A DNA stretch of 38,852 nucleotides, from contig JAGQTO010000023.1 in assembly GCA_020439025.1 (NCBI GenBank), positions 1-38,852 on the forward strand. The letters run 5' to 3'. The stretch is from Mycobacterium sp. GTDB taxonomy: Bacteria > Actinomycetota > Actinomycetes > Mycobacteriales > Mycobacteriaceae. The notes beneath the pieces were generated by a model. That model saw only the letters and a program-made list of their open reading frames with translations. It made no database searches and had not been told where the DNA came from. Position 1 is the first letter of the stretch, and the number at the start of each line of letters is the position of its first letter. Positions 34,967-38,852 of the stretch are shown here, piece by piece. The translations under genes were made by a program, and so were the position numbers.

Positions 34967-35380
34967 TCAGCCGACGGGGGTCGGGATGACGGTGACCACG
35001 CCCGGAGCCCCAGCGGTGGGTCGCCCGCCGCCGCCATCGCCGCTCGGGGCGCCGGGAGTCCGGGCCACGGCGGTGGGTGCCGGCGCCTCGGGCTGAGCCT
35101 CTGCGGAGCAGTCCAGCATCAGCTGCATCTTGCCGGTGCCGAGCACCTTCTGGCTGCTCACGATGCACCGTGCCTGCGGGACGTCGCTGCCGACCGAGCC
35201 GCCGAACGTGGTCGGGATGCCCTGGGCCCGCAGGATCGCGACGGCCTTGGCGTAGGGCTCGCCGACGACGTTGTAGATGCTGTTGGAGGCCGGATCGGCG
35301 GTGCTGACGGCCATGCCGAGCGCCGCGGCCGCCGAGACGGCCGCGGTAGCGCCGCTGAGCGCCATCATGAGCTTTTTCAC
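34967..35380 (-). CDS. Secreted protein with PASTA-like domain
   Basis: 137 residues from the GTG at 35380, which is 9 bases after a GAAAGG site; a second GTG two codons upstream is too close to that site. A signal peptide covers about 1-29 (VKKLMMALSG, then an Ala-rich core and VSTADP). The folded part (about 35-92) resembles a PASTA domain: YNVVGEPYAKAVAILRAQGI, then a strand region with two Cys (ARCIVSSQKV and MLDCSA) that could form a disulfide. The tail is Pro/Gly/Thr-rich. PASTA domains often bind peptidoglycan fragments, so a wall-associated role is possible. It is encoded 61 bases upstream of the PF10118 start, on the same strand. Confidence 0.78.
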   Translation of the reverse strand: MKKLMMALSGATAAVSAAAALGMAVSTADPASNSIYNVVGEPYAKAVAILRAQGIPTTFGGSVGSDVPQARCIVSSQKVLGTGKMQLMLDCSAEAQPEAPAPTAVARTPGAPSGDGGGGRPTAGAPGVVTVIPTPVG

Positions 35381-35486
35381 GTCCACGAACCTTTCCGTAC
35401 CGGTTCGAACCTAGCGCAGCGCGAGGCCACGCGCCCGTTGCAGGTGTATCGCCGATGCGGGTGTGGACGTTTCAGCAGGGGATGTG

Positions 35487-36974
35487 TCAGAACCGCTGCC
35501 GGAACCGCTCCTGCTCGACGACGGCATCGAGATCGGCCAGGCGTCGCATCGAGGAGACCGCGCGGGCGGTGCGCATGTTGGCGGCCAGCAGGTCCCGGTG
35601 GCGATGAACGAAGGCCCAATAGCCGGCGGTGAACGGGCAGGCGTCCTCACCCAGGCGTTTCTTGGGGTCGAACGGGCAATGCCGGCAGTGGTCGCTCATC
35701 CGGTTGATGTAGGCGCCTCCCGACGCGTACGGCTTGGTGGCCACCCGGCCGCCGTCGGCGTGCTGGCTCATCCCGATCACGTTGGCGGGCATCACCCAGG
35801 CGAAGCCGTCGACGAAGGCGCTGGCGAACCAGTCCGACAGCGCGCGCGGGTGGTAGCCGCGCTGCAGGGCGTGGTTGCCCAGCACCATCAGGCGCTGGAT
35901 GTGGTGGGCCCAGCCGCGGTCACGGACCCCGGCCATCGCCTGTCGCAGGCATTCGGCGCTGACGGCGTCGGGGTCCGGATCGGACCACCAGTCCGGGAGT
36001 GCGGCGTGCGCGTCGAGTTGGTTGCTGTCCAGGTACTCAGGGCCGAAGTGCCAGTAGAGCTGCCACATGTATTCGCGCCAGCCGAGGATCTGTCGGACGA
36101 AACCCTCCACCGCCGCCAGGGGGGCCGCACCGTCCCGGTAGGCGCGCTCGGCGGCCCGAACGGCGTCCAGGGGATGCAGGACGCCGAGGTTCAGCGGCAC
36201 CGACAGCAGCGAGTGCGTCATGGCCCAGTCGCCGCTGAGCATGGCATCTTCGTAGCGGCCGAACAGGGGTAGCCGGTGCTCGACGAAGTGGTCCAGCGCG
36301 GCTTGCGCCTCGACCGGTGTCACCGGGAACAACCGGGGGCCGTCGACCCCGACCGCGTCGAGGCCCATCTCATCGAGATCGCGGCGGACGCCGGCGTCGA
36401 TATCGTCCTCGACCGGAACGTAGGGCGGCGGGGCCTCGAGGGTGGCCCGGCCCTTGGGGGGCGGCTCGCGGTTGTCGGCGTCGAAGTTCCACCGCCCCCC
36501 GGCGGGTTCGCCGTCGGCGTCCATTAAAACCCCGAAGCGCCGCCGCTGCTCGCGGTAGAAATCCTCCATCCGGAACCGCGACCGCCCTCCCGCCCACCGG
36601 GCGAACTCGGATCGCGGCAGTGCGAAGGTGGGGGTCGGCAGGATCTCGGCGACCAGGCCGGTCTCCCGCAGTCGGTGTATGAACCGTTCGGCCGCGTGCG
36701 AGGTGGGCTCATGGACCAGAACCGGACGGCCGTAGGCGCGCAGCGCCTCGGTGTAGGTGTCGGCGCGGAGCAGGGTGGCGCGATCGCCGAGATCGGCGTC
36801 GGCATGGCGCAGCGCCGAGAGCACCAGGTGCAACTTCTGGCGGTGGAAACGCCGTCTCCGCAGCGCCGAGGTGGCCTCGATGAGAAGGACCGGGCGGTGT
36901 GCGTGTTCTCCACCGTGGACGTGCGGGCCGAGCTGGTCGGCGAACAGCCACAGCGGGGTGTCCGGTTGCGGCAT
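35487..36974 (-). CDS. phrB: Iron-sulfur bacterial cryptochrome/photolyase (FeS-BCP, PhrB-like)
   Basis: 495 residues from the ATG at 36974. It starts with an alpha/beta photolyase-related domain (TPLWLFADQLGPH) and continues into the helical FAD domain. Four Cys at 342, 430, 433 and 446 (ECLRQAM, DHCRHCPFDPKKRLGEDACPF) match the 4Fe-4S ligands of A. tumefaciens PhrB with identical spacing. The C-terminal part also has HALQRGYHPRALSDWF and PANVIGMSQHADGG, typical of the group. PhrB repairs (6-4) photoproducts in DNA using light. Mycobacterial members are usually annotated only as cryptochrome/photolyase. It is divergently transcribed from the cyclase-like sensor gene. Confidence 0.92.
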   Translation of the reverse strand: MPQPDTPLWLFADQLGPHVHGGEHAHRPVLLIEATSALRRRRFHRQKLHLVLSALRHADADLGDRATLLRADTYTEALRAYGRPVLVHEPTSHAAERFIHRLRETGLVAEILPTPTFALPRSEFARWAGGRSRFRMEDFYREQRRRFGVLMDADGEPAGGRWNFDADNREPPPKGRATLEAPPPYVPVEDDIDAGVRRDLDEMGLDAVGVDGPRLFPVTPVEAQAALDHFVEHRLPLFGRYEDAMLSGDWAMTHSLLSVPLNLGVLHPLDAVRAAERAYRDGAAPLAAVEGFVRQILGWREYMWQLYWHFGPEYLDSNQLDAHAALPDWWSDPDPDAVSAECLRQAMAGVRDRGWAHHIQRLMVLGNHALQRGYHPRALSDWFASAFVDGFAWVMPANVIGMSQHADGGRVATKPYASGGAYINRMSDHCRHCPFDPKKRLGEDACPFTAGYWAFVHRHRDLLAANMRTARAVSSMRRLADLDAVVEQERFRQRF

Positions 36975-37002
36975 AGCTCTGAATTCTAGATCGGGCTGCC
37001 CG

Positions 37003-37020
37003 TTTCGGTTCCCCCCGAAA
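37003..37020. promoter_or_regulatory. Inverted repeat TTTCGG-N6-CCGAAA between divergent genes
   Basis: Perfect 6-base arms around a 6-base spacer, 29 bases upstream of the photolyase ATG and within the 127-base divergent region. This is the layout of a dimeric regulator site that could control one or both genes. Not matched to any known regulator. Confidence 0.3.
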
Positions 37021-37037
37021 ACCTCCCGACGCTCTAC

Positions 37038-37069
37038 TACGATCCGCTTGTCAGACGGGTACCACCCGT
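37038..37069 (+). promoter_or_regulatory. Possible -10 box and inverted repeat upstream of the sensor gene
   Basis: TACGAT at 37038-37043 fits a sigma-A -10 element. A perfect inverted repeat ACGGGT-ACC-ACCCGT follows at 37055-37069, where transcription would begin, about 32 bases before the GTG start. An operator in the early transcribed region could act as a repressor site. No -35 match was found. Confidence 0.3.
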
Positions 37070-37101
37070 TCGGGATGGACCGGATTCAGGAGAACTCGCG
37101 C

Positions 37102-38852
37102 GTGACCCTTCCCAACGCCCGATCACTTGCCAGCCGGCTGCGGTCACTGGGATTCCAGTCCAAGTTGCTGATCATGCTGCTCACTGTCAGCGCGGTCTCG
37201 GTGATCGTCTCCGGCGCTATTGGTTACACCTCGGGGACCAACTCTCTGCGCAACGCCGAATATCAACGGCTGACCCAACTGCGGGAGTCCCGGCAGCGTG
37301 AGATGCACAACTATTTCGAGAACATCAGCGACGCGGCCACGGTGCTGACCCACTCCAGCGCCACCATCAACGCGGTACAGGACTTCGCCACGGCATTCAC
37401 TGAGTTGCAGAAAACCCCACTGCCGCCCGACGCCGTCAAAGCGGTGTCGGAGTACTACCAGAACTTCTTCGGTCCAAAGCTGTCGGAGGGCATCGGAAGC
37501 AAGGCAGACGCCGATCTCTATAAGCCGACCTCCAATGCCCAGACGTACCTGCAGAACCTCTACACCGTTCCGGCCGGGGGCGATTTCAGTCAGGCGATCC
37601 AGGTGGTCAAGACCGATGACCCCAGCGAATGGGCCAAGTTCAACGAGGAGTACCAGCCGTTCTTCGCCGATTTTGTTAATCGCTTCGACTTCGAGGACGT
37701 CTTGTTGCTCGACACCGACGGCAATATCGTCTACACCGCCTACAAGGGCGTCGATCTGGGCGCCAACGTTCTGGAGGCGCCGTACACGACGACCGACCTG
37801 GCCGATGCGTACCGAAAGGTCATGCGGGCCACCTCGGCTGATGAGGTGATCTTTACCGATTACGAGGCGTACGCGCCCTCCTACGGTGCCCCCACCCCGT
37901 GGGTGGTGACTCCGATCGGCGACTCCGGAGGCATTCAGGGCGCGCTGGCCCTGCAACTCTCCGCAGCGGGGATCAACAAGGTGATGACCAGCGACCGCAA
38001 CTGGGAGGACGAGGGTCTGGGCAAGAGCGGGGAAACCTACCTGGCCGGTCGCGACCATCTGATGCGGTCGATCTCGCGGGAACTCATCGAGAACCCGGAA
38101 CGATTCGTCAAGGAAGTGGTGGCCAACGGAACACCGGAGAGTGTCGCCAGACGCGAAGTCGAAGTCGGCGACAGCGTCCTCCTGCAACCGGTTCGAACGA
38201 GCGCTGTCGATATGGCTATGAGCGGTGAGAGCGGAGTGAGCACCAACGAGAGCTACACGGGCGCCACATCGCTGGTGGCATTCGCCCCGCTGAACATCCC
38301 TGGTCTGGAGTGGGCCATCGTCGCCAGGATCAACCGGTCCGAAGCGCTTGCGCCGGTCTCCGCCTTCGCCCGCAACATTGCTCTGTCCACCGCGGCGATC
38401 GTGCTGGTGGTGTGCCTGCTGGCGTTGCTGTTCAGTCGCATCCTCACCCGGCCGATCAAGAGGCTGGCCGACGCGGTCCGCCGGGTCAGTGGCGGAGAAC
38501 TCGGCGTCAACGTGGCGGTCAACTCCCGCGACGAGTTCGGCGAACTGGCATCGGCGTTCAACGATATGAGTGCCAGCCTGCAGACCAAGCAGGAGCTCAT
38601 TGAAGAGCAACGCAAGGAGAACGACAAGCTACTGGCCAGCTTGATGCCCGAGACGGTGGCCGACCGCTATCGCGAGGGCGAGGCCAACATCAGCACCCAA
38701 CACCGCGATGTCTCGGTGATCTACGCCCAGTTGCTGGGATTCGACGAATTCTCCCGTTCGCTGCCCTCCGAGCAATCGGTGAGTACGCTCAACGCCCTGG
38801 TGGAGGCCTTCGACGACGCCGCCGACAGGCACGGGGTCGAGAAGGTACGCAG
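37102..38852 (+). CDS. Membrane sensor with HAMP and adenylate/guanylate cyclase-like domain, partial
   Basis: Hand translation from the GTG at 37102 (AGGAGA 8 bases upstream) runs 583 codons to the window edge with no stop. A first membrane helix lies at about 21-43, then a large extracytoplasmic region (about 45-420) like a Cache-type sensor, with DVLLLDTDGNIVYTAYKGVDLG near 194-216. A second helix at about 424-446 leads into a HAMP domain (LTRPIKRLADAVRRVSGGEL), a linker and the start of a class III cyclase domain. At the first metal-ligand site, where active enzymes have an Asp (FAD-I-x-GF), this protein reads IYAQLLGF with Gln543. The catalytic state is therefore doubtful; the second Asp and the C-terminus are outside the window. 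Confidence 0.88.
   Translation, partial: MTLPNARSLASRLRSLGFQSKLLIMLLTVSAVSVIVSGAIGYTSGTNSLRNAEYQRLTQLRESRQREMHNYFENISDAATVLTHSSATINAVQDFATAFTELQKTPLPPDAVKAVSEYYQNFFGPKLSEGIGSKADADLYKPTSNAQTYLQNLYTVPAGGDFSQAIQVVKTDDPSEWAKFNEEYQPFFADFVNRFDFEDVLLLDTDGNIVYTAYKGVDLGANVLEAPYTTTDLADAYRKVMRATSADEVIFTDYEAYAPSYGAPTPWVVTPIGDSGGIQGALALQLSAAGINKVMTSDRNWEDEGLGKSGETYLAGRDHLMRSISRELIENPERFVKEVVANGTPESVARREVEVGDSVLLQPVRTSAVDMAMSGESGVSTNESYTGATSLVAFAPLNIPGLEWAIVARINRSEALAPVSAFARNIALSTAAIVLVVCLLALLFSRILTRPIKRLADAVRRVSGGELGVNVAVNSRDEFGELASAFNDMSASLQTKQELIEEQRKENDKLLASLMPETVADRYREGEANISTQHRDVSVIYAQLLGFDEFSRSLPSEQSVSTLNALVEAFDDAADRHGVEKVR

Noticed and set aside
1..38852. tRNA, rRNA, CRISPR, insertion sequence or integrase-bounded island
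   Set aside because: No cloverleaf-like sequence, repeat-spacer array, transposase or integrase was found by eye; a dedicated scan was not possible.

Overview
The window looks like chromosome from a mycobacterium or close relative (order Mycobacteriales; Mycolicibacterium-like is my best guess). The DNA is GC-rich with many GTG starts and overlapping stop/start junctions. The gene families also point that way: a long ICL2-type isocitrate lyase, a DUF2510 membrane protein, a PmmB-type phosphomutase, Ala/Pro-rich secreted proteins, and a four-gene set that recalls Rv2566-Rv2569c of M. tuberculosis (recognised from memory, no search run). No rRNA, tRNA, CRISPR array, insertion sequence or prophage is visible.

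Layout. 1-1346 (-): the start of an AnsP-type amino-acid permease behind a coupled two-helix membrane protein. 1505-9535 (+): a tight operon of a transglutaminase/DUF2126 amidoligase-like protein, a circularly permuted ATP-grasp/Alpha-E protein, a second transglutaminase and a zinc-ribbon metallopeptidase. This is the least understood system in the window: it has the parts of a pathway that makes and breaks amide bonds, with no known substrate. 9521-14086: envelope and secreted proteins, namely a Trp-repeat single-pass protein, a tiny secreted protein, two Ala/Pro-rich secreted proteins (one with a metzincin-like domain) and a DUF2510 protein.

14259-19667: a pyrimidine nucleoside catabolism locus. 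Uridine phosphorylase, DeoC and a PmmB-type phosphomutase (+) converge on cytidine deaminase and an MFS transporter (-). Together they could take up and deaminate nucleosides, cleave them, isomerise the pentose phosphate and split it. 19829-22742: a cytochrome b/molybdopterin oxidoreductase fusion, a secreted protein with a lipoprotein encoded just upstream, and a CDGSH iron-sulfur protein. 22795-25045 (-): a glycerol facilitator and an AzgA-type purine permease.

25430-26871 (+): a membrane-anchored HNH nuclease followed by a methyltransferase-like protein. 26909-29194 (-): ICL2. 29389-30132 (-): an NlpC/P60-like protein whose 5' end lies in an AT-rich island. 30390-32889 (+): aldehyde dehydrogenase, D-aminoacyl-tRNA deacylase and a conserved unknown. 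32908-34905 (-): a PF10118 protein and an iron-sulfur flavin reductase, a probable redox pair. 34967-36974 (-): a PASTA-like secreted protein and an iron-sulfur photolyase. 37102 to the end (+): a sensor protein with a cyclase domain whose first metal-binding Asp appears to be Gln; it runs off the window.

All functions are assigned from sequence features and remembered families. Start codons were chosen by hand from ribosome binding sites, signal peptides and neighbour spacing.
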